This document shows, piece after piece, positions 16,135 through 24,160 of a stretch of DNA of 33,280 bases. The stretch is from Chitinophagales bacterium (GTDB taxonomy: Bacteria > Bacteroidota > Bacteroidia > Chitinophagales > UBA2359), in the NCBI GenBank assembly GCA_020629005.1, contig JAHDEE010000007.1, forward strand, positions 33,996 through 67,275, in the 5' to 3' direction. The first letter of the stretch is position 1. Each line of letters begins with the position of its first letter. Under the pieces are notes generated by a model. It saw only the letters and a list, made by a program, of their open reading frames with translations. It made no database searches and had not been told where the DNA came from. The translations under genes and the position numbers were made by a program.

Positions 16135-17496
16135 CTACTCTACGTAGCGATTAACCAACCTTACCATTTGATCATTTAAGAATTCAACCACGTAACCTGC
16201 AGTTGTTGGATCAATGTGATCGTTACCTATACCACTGTGGTCAGTTAGGAATGTATAAGTTCCACCAGTAGCCATCGCGGAGAATCTCATTAGATATTCA
16301 GTTTCCTTATTGATACCGCTTGATGTTACAGGAATCACACGAATACCCTTTCTGGCACCCTCTGCGATCAATAGTCTCATTTGCTCTTGGATACAGTCAG
16401 AACCATGAGGCGGCGCATCAAGAATCAGGAACATGATTCTGGCTCTTGCACTTTCTGACCATGATTCTTCAACAATTCCTTCCTGCAAAGCAATATGTAC
16501 TGCTTCAGGGAAATCACCACCACCCGAGGCAGCTTGTGAATCAATAAAGGATTCTACAGTAGCAATTGAAGGATCCAAAGGTGTGCTTACACTCAAGTAC
16601 TGATCGCCATAGTCTCTGTAAAATACAGACCCAAATCGGAAGTTTACATCTGGATTTTCACTGGAAACTCTCGAGAAGATATCGTTCACCTCATCCTTGA
16701 TGTATTCCAGCTCATCTCCCATAGATCCTGTGGCATCGAAAGCAATCATTACATCTGCCGCGTTTGGTTTTGCAACCGTTACAGGTACCGAAGACTCGTT
16801 TACGCCTTCGCTGACAAACATTGGATTCGGGATCGTAACTGTAAGGTCATTGGTGAATACCAACAGGTCCAAATCACCGTCAACATCTGGGCCATAAGCA
16901 TTGGCATACAAATGAGCAGTTCCCTTGTTGTCAGTTCTACTGCGCCACACTGCCTTTGAGCCATCAATCAGCCACACACGAGCGTCTACCAGAGCTGCGC
17001 CGGTTTCATCTACCAAATTCACCTCGATACGGTCATCGGCATTCATCTCCCAGTCGTGAGCGAAATCCGTAAAATCCGCCTTATCTACTTGCCATGCATT
17101 CCAGTTCTCAAGGTCATGAACCTCTCCAGCTGTTAAGGTACCAGGCTCACCACCACTGTATACAGTCCCAGTCCCTCCACCACCGGTGGATAATACTCCT
17201 GAATAATCTGACTCATAGCCGCCACTAGTAGGGCCTGAAGGACCACTTGGCCCGCTGGCACCCGACGGTCCTGTAGGACCAACTGGACCAACTACCGGGC
17301 CTGAGGGATCATATGGCTGGGTTTCAGGAATACAAGGGTCACTGAGCAAACTAGCGTCAGTTGTTTCGTTAATTGAGGAATTGGCCACTTCTACTCCATT
17401 ATAAGAGAACACTGGATCTTCTTCGCGCTCACAAGCGGTAAAAACCAGCAAGGACAGCAAAAACATAGCCGTCAACAGTCTTGAAAATGATGTCAT
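16135..17496 (-). CDS. VWA-domain lipoprotein with collagen-like triplets
   Basis: A 453-residue lipoprotein with a lipobox ending at Cys22 (VFTAC). A Pro/Gly-rich spacer contains seven uninterrupted Gly-X-Y triplets (residues 70-90, GPV GPT GPS GAS GPS GPS GPT), then a Gly/Ser linker. A beta-sandwich-like section (157-245, IEVNLVDETGAALVDARVWL) resembles carboxypeptidase-regulatory or Ig-like folds. The C-terminal ~205 residues form a von Willebrand A domain with the MIDAS DATGSMGDE (254-262). It is probably anchored in the outer membrane and displayed for adhesion or matrix contact; the ligand is unknown. A 140-base upstream gap contains an AAATCGC/GCGATTT hairpin and the palindrome ACCAAAATTTGGT. 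Confidence 0.85.
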   Translation of the reverse strand: MTSFSRLLTAMFLLSLLVFTACEREEDPVFSYNGVEVANSSINETTDASLLSDPCIPETQPYDPSGPVVGPVGPTGPSGASGPSGPSGPTSGGYESDYSGVLSTGGGGTGTVYSGGEPGTLTAGEVHDLENWNAWQVDKADFTDFAHDWEMNADDRIEVNLVDETGAALVDARVWLIDGSKAVWRSRTDNKGTAHLYANAYGPDVDGDLDLLVFTNDLTVTIPNPMFVSEGVNESSVPVTVAKPNAADVMIAFDATGSMGDELEYIKDEVNDIFSRVSSENPDVNFRFGSVFYRDYGDQYLSVSTPLDPSIATVESFIDSQAASGGGDFPEAVHIALQEGIVEESWSESARARIMFLILDAPPHGSDCIQEQMRLLIAEGARKGIRVIPVTSSGINKETEYLMRFSAMATGGTYTFLTDHSGIGNDHIDPTTAGYVVEFLNDQMVRLVNRYVE

Positions 17497-17636
17497 TTCT
17501 AAAATTTTAAGGTTCGCAAATCGCGCATTGGGCTGCGATTTCCTATCTGGACGAGTGCCAAACAGAAATTCGGAATGTCAGGAACCAAAATTTGGTCAAA
17601 AAATTGCAAATTTTCAATTATTGTCGCCAACGACGA

Positions 17637-18092
17637 CTACTTTTCTTCAATATTGACAAATCGGTAAGCTGAATCGCGGAAAAAGATGGTGTCAACCGCC
17701 ATTTCATAGAAGTAGTAATCATCACAATAATCCCCCATCAGCAAGGTATCTCTTCTGTGCTTAATACTATCAGTGACCAGTAGGTTCCAGAAGGAATCTG
17801 CTCTGCCAGTGTCCGGCCACAAAAATAGCTGATCATTCGTGCCATAGCCGTTGCAGTTAAATGAAGCGATTCCAGAATACACCTCAGTATGCAAATCCTC
17901 TATCGCCTTCACTAATACCGAATCACGGCGAATATAGAAGTTGCTTGCTGTGTAGCTATAATGGTCTACGGAACTGCTACCGTAGAAATCTGCATCAACA
18001 CGAATGGCCGGCTCATCCGAAGCCTTATTTTGACATGCGAGGTTCTTCCTCCAATCTTTCCTTGTGTACCACTTTGGCGACGGCATATCCAC
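17637..18092 (-). CDS. Hypothetical protein
   Basis: A 151-residue protein I do not recognise. It is rich in Asp, Tyr and Ser with beta-strand-like alternation (DADFYGSSSVDHYSYTASNF, DTLLMGDYCDDYYFYEM). No signal peptide or membrane segment is visible from the first ATG (18092), which overlaps the upstream gene by 68 bases; no later in-frame ATG gives a sensible start. Either the overlap is real, or a rare start codon further in is used, or the N-terminus was lost by frameshift. The sequence LAC near residue 19 resembles a lipobox but lacks a hydrophobic stretch before it. It lies last in a minus-strand run of three unknown genes. Confidence 0.55.
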   Translation of the reverse strand: MDMPSPKWYTRKDWRKNLACQNKASDEPAIRVDADFYGSSSVDHYSYTASNFYIRRDSVLVKAIEDLHTEVYSGIASFNCNGYGTNDQLFLWPDTGRADSFWNLLVTDSIKHRRDTLLMGDYCDDYYFYEMAVDTIFFRDSAYRFVNIEEK

Positions 18093-18459
18093 CCAGTATC
18101 AACTTTCTTGTCTCAAACGTCAGTCGATAGGTGTATCCCTCCTTCCGCATTGTCGATAATTCTGACCAAATTTCATCCCAGTCTTCAACAGAAACGAAGA
18201 GGAAGTGTTGCCCCTTATATGGCTCGTCAAGAAAGAGCCTTTTGTTTCCAAACCTTTTCTCAATTCCTGTCCTTAAAAGATCCCCCTGGCCAGCGTCAAT
18301 CATCTGAAACCGAACCTTCGATTTGATTGGTATGGTTTCGCCAATAGGAATTCGCCAGGACAGAATCCGAAATAGTAAAACAAATAGACCCAGAACAAAA
18401 AGTAATGCAATCACCTTTAAAACAATATTCATAGTACTATTCCCCGCTTTTTTGTTCAT
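18025..18459 (-). CDS. Hypothetical membrane-anchored protein
   Basis: A 144-residue protein with a single N-terminal membrane segment (NIVLKVIALLFVLGLFVLLF, about residues 11-30) and a soluble remainder of unknown fold (VSVEDWDEIWSELSTMRKEG, YRLTFETRKLILGGYAVAKVV). The second ATG at 18432 is an equally good start: it follows the upstream stop by only four bases, whereas the ATG at 18459 overlaps the upstream gene by 23. No family is recognised. Close spacing with both neighbours suggests a small operon of envelope-associated proteins. Confidence 0.6.
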   Translation of the reverse strand: MNKKAGNSTMNIVLKVIALLFVLGLFVLLFRILSWRIPIGETIPIKSKVRFQMIDAGQGDLLRTGIEKRFGNKRLFLDEPYKGQHFLFVSVEDWDEIWSELSTMRKEGYTYRLTFETRKLILGGYAVAKVVHKERLEEEPRMSK

Positions 18460-18988
18460 TTATAGGAACTTCTGGCGGAGCAGCAACCTGCCAATATGTG
18501 ATATACTTTACGCGCCCATCACTCATGACCGTGCAAGTCACCTCGTCCGTGGTATTATATATCAGTACCTGAAAATCCCCACCATCTTTGCTGATCTGCA
18601 GCTGCAAATTACCGTTTTCTATCTCCGAAAAAGAGACCCCAAGTTCTGTAGAGTTTTGCAATGCCTCACGCACAAAAGCCACTTGCTCTTCACTCAACTC
18701 ATCCTTCCTTTGATCCTCCATACCAGGTTCATTAATGGTAATTTTCAAATAGTCATACTCGGCAGCCTGTCCATCCTCATCAGGAAATTCAGGAACCCGA
18801 ATTGGCCTCGCCCTCATCACAAGGGCATTATCAGAAGTCCAAAAATAATGTATATGAGGTACTCCGCCAGGAGCCCATGTCTCGAAATACAAGGCCTCCG
18901 AAGAGCGTTCGTGCAAGCGATCCTGTGCTATCAGCCCTGAGATTGCAGGCAACACACAGACCAAAAAGGAAAGCGCGGTCTTATACAA
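18437..18988 (-). CDS. Hypothetical secreted protein
   Basis: The product is about 183 residues from a TTG at 18988, chosen because it puts a signal peptide (YKTALSFLVCVLPAISGLIAQ) at the N-terminus; the frame stays open up to 19060. The mature part has no domain I recognise. It contains ALYFETWAPGGVPHIHYFW, an acidic helical stretch (KDELSEEQVAFVREALQNS) and a C-terminal beta-rich section (NLQLQISKDGGDFQVLIYN, EVTCTVMSDGRVKYITYWQV). It heads a minus-strand group of three unknown genes. Structured element copy C lies 170 bases upstream in the same orientation. Confidence 0.6.
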   Translation of the reverse strand: MYKTALSFLVCVLPAISGLIAQDRLHERSSEALYFETWAPGGVPHIHYFWTSDNALVMRARPIRVPEFPDEDGQAAEYDYLKITINEPGMEDQRKDELSEEQVAFVREALQNSTELGVSFSEIENGNLQLQISKDGGDFQVLIYNTTDEVTCTVMSDGRVKYITYWQVAAPPEVPINEQKSGE

Positions 18989-19157
18989 AGTAAAGGAAGG
19001 TTTTGGGTCAGGATGGAGACCGCAATAATATAGCCGAACATACACATTATTGCAAACCAATTTGTGACGCTACCCGCAAATTGCAAACAAAACAAATGCT
19101 GTGCAATATTCCCGCAGCAAAGCTCCGCAATTGTAAAAGACGGCTCTATTGAAGAAT

Positions 19158-19342
19158 AAATTTTTGGAGCGAAACGGGGCTCCACCGCGCAAACTTCAGT
19201 CCCGCTATCTGTTCCAATGCAACTACCCTTCGCTGCTGTCTGCATCCACTGCTCCTGTCTCTCCTATCGTCGAGCCAGCATCAGTGGCGCAGCCAGGCGC
19301 TCAGTGCAGCTGCATTTCCACGTCTATCGGGGCTATTTTGCC
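19158..19342 (-). ncRNA. Candidate structured RNA element, copy C
   Basis: Reading the minus strand, this 185-nt element carries the family motifs in order: GCAAAATAGCCCCG (complement of 19328-19341), GGCTCG (complement of 19271-19276), GGAGAGACAGGAG, CGGGACT and CGCTCCAAAAATTT at the 3' end. P1 is AGCCCCG with CGGGACT (complements of 19328-19334 and 19198-19204). P2 is AATGCAGCTGC with GTAGTTGCATT (complements of 19306-19316 and 19216-19226), 11 pairs including two G.U. P3 is CCACTG with CAGTGG (complements of 19282-19287 and 19246-19251). P2 and P3 sequences differ from copies A and B yet remain paired. It lies between the HEPN pair and a hypothetical gene, all on the minus strand. Confidence 0.5.
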
Positions 19343-19427
19343 AACTGCCTTGCACGCGCAAACAACATCAAGAGAATCATCCTAAAACAATTGCTTCTCA
19401 CTAGCAGTTGATCACTGGCCTTTTGGT

Positions 19428-19721
19428 CTAAGCAATCTTGGATCGACGAACGATCGGTTGGCAAGCCTCTTTCAAGTTAAAGCAGAAAACCGAAATTCGA
19501 GTTTCTACAGTTGTGGTTTTCCATAAGGTATCTAGCAGTATCTCAAGGCTTTTAACTTGTCCTTGTTCCTTGATCCACCTTGCGGTTGGAGTCAGTACAT
19601 ACGATGAAGAAGAGTCACCAGGATATGCAGGCTCAAAAGTGAGGCTATCCAAAGCAAATCCTCGATCCTTCAACATCTCGCGAAAGGGTTCTAGTGCTTT
19701 CCTTAGTTGTTGCTTATCCAT
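19428..19721 (-). CDS. Small partner protein of HEPN gene
   Basis: A 97-residue protein overlapping the HEPN gene's 3' end by 19 bases, so translation is probably coupled. It has an N-terminal helix (MDKQQLRKALEPFREMLKDR), then a strand-rich section (LDSLTFEPAYPGD, SYVLTPTARWIKE, SLEILLDTLWKTT, ETRISVFCFNL). The GSxxxD signature of the minimal nucleotidyltransferases that often accompany HEPN proteins is absent, so it is not a standard MNT antitoxin. A role as antitoxin or specificity partner is inference from the overlap alone. The C-terminal tail (ACQPIVRRSKIA) is basic. Confidence 0.65.
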   Translation of the reverse strand: MDKQQLRKALEPFREMLKDRGFALDSLTFEPAYPGDSSSSYVLTPTARWIKEQGQVKSLEILLDTLWKTTTVETRISVFCFNLKEACQPIVRRSKIA

Positions 19722-20161
19722 TGTAACAATCCGTTTTCCTCTTGTAGAAACCCGACCAAGGCTTCAATAGTTTCTTTGCTCACTGTCCCTATTGGTTTGT
19801 ACCGACAATTTTCATCCCAGTTTGTAAACAGCAAGGAATTGATGATTGCGAAATCCTGACGTCTAGCCTTCGCTCTATCGAATTTAACCTTTAATCCACT
19901 CAAAAGCAGTAAAAAGTTTAGATCATGGGTCTTTAAGGTCTTCCTCAAGGTACCAATGCTCGCGATTCTGTTCATCTCAAGATGCTGAGCATCAAATAGA
20001 TTTGGAACGCCCAACCGTAAGCAGATCCTGGACTTTAGCATAAGCTCCACACTATATCCAGCCAGGTAAAAGGCTCCGTCAAAACAATCAGCTCTAAACA
20101 GGATTTCGGCTTCTCGCAAGCGAGCGAAGGCTAGCTGAGTGATTTGCTGTGGTGAATTCAT
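19703..20161 (-). CDS. HEPN-domain protein
   Basis: A 152-residue all-helical protein with the HEPN signature: a helix LAFARLREAEILF (10-22), DGAFYLAGYSVELMLKSRIC (28-47), and THDLNFLLLLSGL (78-90). An R-x5-H arrangement (Arg73, His79) falls in the spacing range of the HEPN RNase motif, but the HDL form is also seen in non-catalytic members. HEPN proteins often act as RNA-cleaving toxins or as nucleotide-binding partners in toxin-antitoxin and defence modules. It is followed by an overlapping small gene, a layout typical of two-gene toxin-antitoxin units. Confidence 0.8.
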   Translation of the reverse strand: MNSPQQITQLAFARLREAEILFRADCFDGAFYLAGYSVELMLKSRICLRLGVPNLFDAQHLEMNRIASIGTLRKTLKTHDLNFLLLLSGLKVKFDRAKARRQDFAIINSLLFTNWDENCRYKPIGTVSKETIEALVGFLQEENGLLQWISNN

Positions 20162-20244
20162 GATGTTCTACTTTCTGCAACTTCTTATAGGTAGCTTGCA
20201 GTTATAGAACGTCAATCTCAAAAAAGGTAAACAAAGAAGCTGAG

Positions 20245-20676
20245 CTACTGTTTCGACCAGTCGCAGATGGCCTTTACTTGTGCGTCGCTCAATCGGGCTT
20301 CAGAGTGTAAAATCTTGTAGGGAGTAAGCGGCATACGAGTGGCCTCAATTTCAACACACATTTCTCGCTTCTTATGCGCCTTTTGTTCAGCGGAAAGTTG
20401 CGACCATTCCGAAAAATTCAAGTCACTTCTCCCCTCTTCAATATGACCCGCCAACCACCAACTGATCGGTGCAATACTGGCGTACCAGGGATAAGCTGGT
20501 TGGTTACTATGGCAATCAAAGCAGGCAGCTTTCAAACTGGTCTTGATGTCATCCGGAACAGAGGCATCATCCATTATCGATGCTCCCGGCTTCACCGGAC
20601 CAACGATGCGCTTGATCGGAAAGAATTGCATGATCACCAAGGCCATAACTATAATTACTGGAATTAGTTTTTTCAT
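20245..20676 (-). CDS. Haem-binding-domain protein
   Basis: A 143-residue membrane-anchored periplasmic protein. It has an N-terminal hydrophobic anchor (residues 4-19) and then a domain with CFDCHSNQPAYPWYASIAPISWW: a CxxCH haem c site within the CxDCHS...YPWY...P pattern of the haem-binding domain family (PF14376-type). The conserved ending (MPLTPYKILHSEARLSDAQV) fits, as does the length. It probably takes part in periplasmic electron transfer, or is co-expressed with cytochrome c oxidases or peroxidases elsewhere. No redox partner is encoded next to it. Confidence 0.88.
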   Translation of the reverse strand: MKKLIPVIIVMALVIMQFFPIKRIVGPVKPGASIMDDASVPDDIKTSLKAACFDCHSNQPAYPWYASIAPISWWLAGHIEEGRSDLNFSEWSQLSAEQKAHKKREMCVEIEATRMPLTPYKILHSEARLSDAQVKAICDWSKQ

Positions 20677-20762
20677 TTAGACTGCATTTTGTTCATCATT
20701 CAATAAGAGCTCCGCGAAGTCGAGCACAAGTTTGACACGCAAAAGAAGCATTAGGCGCAAAC

Positions 20763-22637
20763 TCAAACCCACTCACTCAACTCCAGCCAGCGATCCCCCT
20801 TTTCATCCAATTCTTTCATAACCAGCCCCAGGCGTTCCGACATCTTTTGTAATTCCTCATAAGGACCGCCCTCACTCATCTTTTGATCTAACTCAGCCTT
20901 TTCCGCCTCTAATAATTCGATATCCTTCTCCAATTGTTCGAATTCACGTTTCTCATTAAAAGACAATTTTTTCTTCTCCCGAGGCGCCTTTGTTTCCGTT
21001 TGTTTGGCCTGTTTTACTACCTGTTGTTTTTCCCTCTTTTGCGCCAGTTTCCAATTCCTATAGTCGGAATAATTGCCTGGAAAGTCTCTGGTTTTGCCCT
21101 CTCCTTCCAGTACAAAGATATGATCTACGAGACGATCCATAAAGTATCGATCGTGCGATACAATCACCAGACAACCTTTGAACTCCTCCAGAAATTCTTC
21201 CAGAACATTTAAGGTCATAATATCCAGATCATTGGTAGGCTCATCCAGGATCAGGAAATTGGGATTGCTCATGAGAATAGTCAATAGATACAATCTTCTC
21301 TTCTCTCCTCCACTTAGAGTGGACACGTAGTTGCGATGTGTCTTGTAGGGAAATAGAAAGTTATGTAGCAACTCCTCAGCAGTCAGCCATTTCCCCCCTC
21401 CCAGGGGCAGACCATCTGCAATGTCCCGGATAACTTCCAATACACGCTTATCTTCTTTAAGCTGCATACCAGCCTGGGTATAGTAGCCGAATTCAACCGT
21501 CTGTCCCACTACAAAGTTTCCACGATCCGCTTTCATCTGTCCTGTCAGGATCTCCAGAAACGTTGTTTTACCCACGCCATTTTTCCCTACTACTCCCACT
21601 CGATCATAACGTGAAAAAATGTAGGTAAAATCATCCAGTATCTTCAAATCTCCGTATGACTTGTAGAGGTTGAACATCTCAATGATCTTCCCTCCTATCC
21701 TGGGGGTCTGGATTCGAAATCGCAACTCACCATCATCCCGCTTTTTAAAGGCCTTCTCTTTGATGCCTTCAAAACTACTGATGCGTGATTTCGCCTTGGT
21801 CCCCCTGGCTTGCGGACTTCTGCGAATCCACTCTAATTCTTTTTTGTATCGCTTTCTGGTTTTCTCCAGCTCCTGTCCCTCAATAAACTCCCGCTCGGCT
21901 TTCTTCTCCAGAAAATAACTGTAATTACCCTTGTATCTGTGAAGTTTTCCCTGATCGAGTTCGATGATCTCGTTCGTAACCCTATCGAGAAAATAGCGGT
22001 CGTGAGTCACTACCAGCAGGCTGATGTTTTGCTTTGCAATGTAGCTTTCCAACCATTCAATCATCTCCAAATCGAGATGATTGGTCGGCTCATCGAGTAT
22101 GAGCAGCTGAGGGGACTGTACCAGAATCGAAGCCATCGCTACACGCTTTCTTTGACCTCCAGAAAGCAATTTAACCGGCTGATCCAGGTTCCGAATTTCC
22201 AGTTGACTCAGGATTTGGCGAATCTTGACTTCATAATCCCAGGCGTGAAGCTGATCCAGCTTTTGCATCGCTCCCTGTAAAGCCTCCTGCGTTTCTGCAG
22301 TACCCTTTCGGTCGTGCATTTCCAGGCAGTACTCGTAATGGCGGATCTCTTGAAGCACAGGATTGTCCGAGTAGAAAACGGTTTCTATTACCGTGGTTTG
22401 ATCATTGAGATAGGGATTTTGATCCAGGTATCCGATCACAATATTCTTGTTGATACGAACTTCTCCAGCATCCGGGGGTTCGGTACCCATGATGATCTTT
22501 AACAAAGTAGATTTACCGGTACCGTTTCTGGCTACCAGCGCCACCTTTTGTCCCTCGTTGATAGATATGGTGATGTTTTCGAAGAGCAATTTTTCTCCGT
22601 AATACTTGCTCACCCCATCCACCGTGATGTAATTCAT
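20763..22637 (-). CDS. ABC-F family ATPase, Uup-like
   Basis: A 624-residue protein with two ABC cassettes and no membrane segments. The first cassette has Walker A RNGTGKST (37-44, preceded by Ala), LSGGQRKR and LLILDEPTNHLD. A linker of basic helices (EKTRKRYKKELEWIRRSPQA) follows. The second cassette has GKNGVGKTT, LSGGEKRR and FLILDEPTNDLD. A C-terminal coiled coil (KKLSFNEKREFEQLEKDIEL onward) is typical of the Uup subgroup. ABC-F proteins act on the ribosome or on branched DNA; Uup is linked to both replication-fork handling and translation. It is the first of the genes after the haem-binding protein, with no operon partner evident. Confidence 0.92.
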   Translation of the reverse strand: MNYITVDGVSKYYGEKLLFENITISINEGQKVALVARNGTGKSTLLKIIMGTEPPDAGEVRINKNIVIGYLDQNPYLNDQTTVIETVFYSDNPVLQEIRHYEYCLEMHDRKGTAETQEALQGAMQKLDQLHAWDYEVKIRQILSQLEIRNLDQPVKLLSGGQRKRVAMASILVQSPQLLILDEPTNHLDLEMIEWLESYIAKQNISLLVVTHDRYFLDRVTNEIIELDQGKLHRYKGNYSYFLEKKAEREFIEGQELEKTRKRYKKELEWIRRSPQARGTKAKSRISSFEGIKEKAFKKRDDGELRFRIQTPRIGGKIIEMFNLYKSYGDLKILDDFTYIFSRYDRVGVVGKNGVGKTTFLEILTGQMKADRGNFVVGQTVEFGYYTQAGMQLKEDKRVLEVIRDIADGLPLGGGKWLTAEELLHNFLFPYKTHRNYVSTLSGGEKRRLYLLTILMSNPNFLILDEPTNDLDIMTLNVLEEFLEEFKGCLVIVSHDRYFMDRLVDHIFVLEGEGKTRDFPGNYSDYRNWKLAQKREKQQVVKQAKQTETKAPREKKKLSFNEKREFEQLEKDIELLEAEKAELDQKMSEGGPYEELQKMSERLGLVMKELDEKGDRWLELSEWV

Positions 22638-22719
22638 GTGGTGAAATTAAGACTTTGAATTGAAGGATCGGAAGCTGGCGAACATAAAGTCCTTGCAGGG
22701 AACGATTCCTGTCATTGTA

Positions 22720-24114
22720 CTATATACGCTCAAAATATCGCTTTCGCTCCCAATCAGTTACAGCCAGCTGGTAGGCCTGCACTTCTGATTTATAGAAATG
22801 GCTGTAATGCTCTACGACCTCCTTGCCAAAGGTCATGCGGGCAAAGGTGCTATTTTCAAAGCGTTCGGCTGCCTCAGCAAGTGTATAGGGAACCCTGGGC
22901 AGATGACTTGCGGCATAGATATCCCCTTCAAAGATTTCAGGCGGCTCGATCTTGTTTTTAATGCCAGCTAGTCCAGATGCCAAAGAAGCCGCAAAGGCCA
23001 AGTAAGGATTGCAATCCGCTCCTGGTATACGGCATTCTATCCGCAAGCTGTTTCCCTTGCCGACCACTCGAAAGCCGGCCGTTCTATTGTCATAGCTCCA
23101 GGCCAGTCTTGTTGGAGCCCAGGAACCATCTACATAACGTTTGTACGAATTCACTGTCGGCGCATAGAAAGGCATCACATCAGGCACATGCTTGATCCAT
23201 CCTCCCAGAAACCAACGGAAGGCATCAGTTCCCATCACTGGTCCAAACTTCTTCTTGCCGGCAAACGCATTCTTTCCCTTTTTCCATAGGCTGAGATGAA
23301 TATGGGAGCTGGAACCCGCTTGGTCCTTGTCAAACTTCGCCATAAAGGTGACAGACATTCCCAGGCTGTCCGCCAATTCTTTCAGACACTGCTTGTACAC
23401 CACATGCCGATCGGCCATATCCAGAATGCCAGCATAGCGAATATTCAACTCATGTTGCCCCAGGCCCCACTCTCCTTTTGAAGTTTCCACAGGTACTCCG
23501 CTGTGCTTGAGATGCCTTCGAGCCAGCGCAGTAAAGTTCTCCGTTCTGGAGCCCTGCAAAATGTGGTAATCTTCAATGTAGTATCCTGCTGGTTTGAGGT
23601 AGTCATATTGCTGCTTTTGTGCAGCTCGATAGCTATTTTCAAAAGCATAATACTCTAGTTCCGAGGCTGCAAATGCCTCATAACCGGTCTTGGCAGCACT
23701 TTGCACAATTCGTTGTAAAACGGATCTTGGGGCAACATCCACATAGTCGTGCGTCTTTTCATTTTTGATGTCGCAAAGCACAAGAGCAGTCTTATTTAGC
23801 CAACTCGCTATGCGCAAGGTGCCCATGTCCGGCACCATATGAAAATCCCCGTAACCCAATTCCCAGTTTGCGAATTGATAGCCAGGTACGGGGTCCATCT
23901 CCATGTCGGTTGTCAGCAGATAATCGCAAGCGTGGGAGCCATCTTTTGCCGTGCTCTCAAGGAAAAAATCTACATCAAAACGCTTGCCCATCAATCGACC
24001 ATAGTGATCAGTGAAAGCGACTACTACTGTTTCAATTTCTTCCTGCTTTGCCAACTTGCTCAGCTCAGCAAGACTGAGCATTCCTTTTAGTTTGCTTTTT
24101 GTGGTCTTCGCCAT
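22720..24114 (-). CDS. Glutamine-synthetase-like gamma-glutamyl-amine ligase
   Basis: A 464-residue member of the glutamine synthetase superfamily. The beta-grasp N-domain spans about residues 15-120. The catalytic domain has ELEYYAFEN, GQHELNIRYA, SSSHIHLSLW, NSYKRYVDGSWAPTR and RIECRIPGADCNPYLA, which carry the metal, ATP and glutamate ligands. Its form is that of PuuA/GlnA4/IpuC-type enzymes that ligate glutamate to an amine, not of a biosynthetic GlnA (no adenylylation-site tail is seen). It lies 46 bases downstream of an ethanolamine-type permease and next to SDR, ALDH and glutamine amidotransferase genes, supporting a role in amine breakdown by gamma-glutamylation. An internal ATG at residue 12 is an alternative start. 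Confidence 0.88.
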   Translation of the reverse strand: MAKTTKSKLKGMLSLAELSKLAKQEEIETVVVAFTDHYGRLMGKRFDVDFFLESTAKDGSHACDYLLTTDMEMDPVPGYQFANWELGYGDFHMVPDMGTLRIASWLNKTALVLCDIKNEKTHDYVDVAPRSVLQRIVQSAAKTGYEAFAASELEYYAFENSYRAAQKQQYDYLKPAGYYIEDYHILQGSRTENFTALARRHLKHSGVPVETSKGEWGLGQHELNIRYAGILDMADRHVVYKQCLKELADSLGMSVTFMAKFDKDQAGSSSHIHLSLWKKGKNAFAGKKKFGPVMGTDAFRWFLGGWIKHVPDVMPFYAPTVNSYKRYVDGSWAPTRLAWSYDNRTAGFRVVGKGNSLRIECRIPGADCNPYLAFAASLASGLAGIKNKIEPPEIFEGDIYAASHLPRVPYTLAEAAERFENSTFARMTFGKEVVEHYSHFYKSEVQAYQLAVTDWERKRYFERI

Positions 24115-24160
24115 TTCAATTCTTCTTGAGTTTTCTAGTTGAACTACTTCTTAATACCTG

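Noticed and set aside
17637-18092. Lipoprotein call for the protein with LAC near residue 19
   Set aside because: No hydrophobic signal segment precedes the cysteine in this frame or in the adjacent frames, so the lipobox resemblance is probably chance.
19149-19411. Plus-strand open frames over structured element copy C
   Set aside because: No domain, no plausible start, opposite to all neighbouring genes, and explained by the element itself.
20763-22637. Antibiotic-resistance-type ABC-F
   Set aside because: The C-terminal coiled coil and the linker fit the housekeeping Uup-like subgroup; nothing points to a resistance ARE factor.
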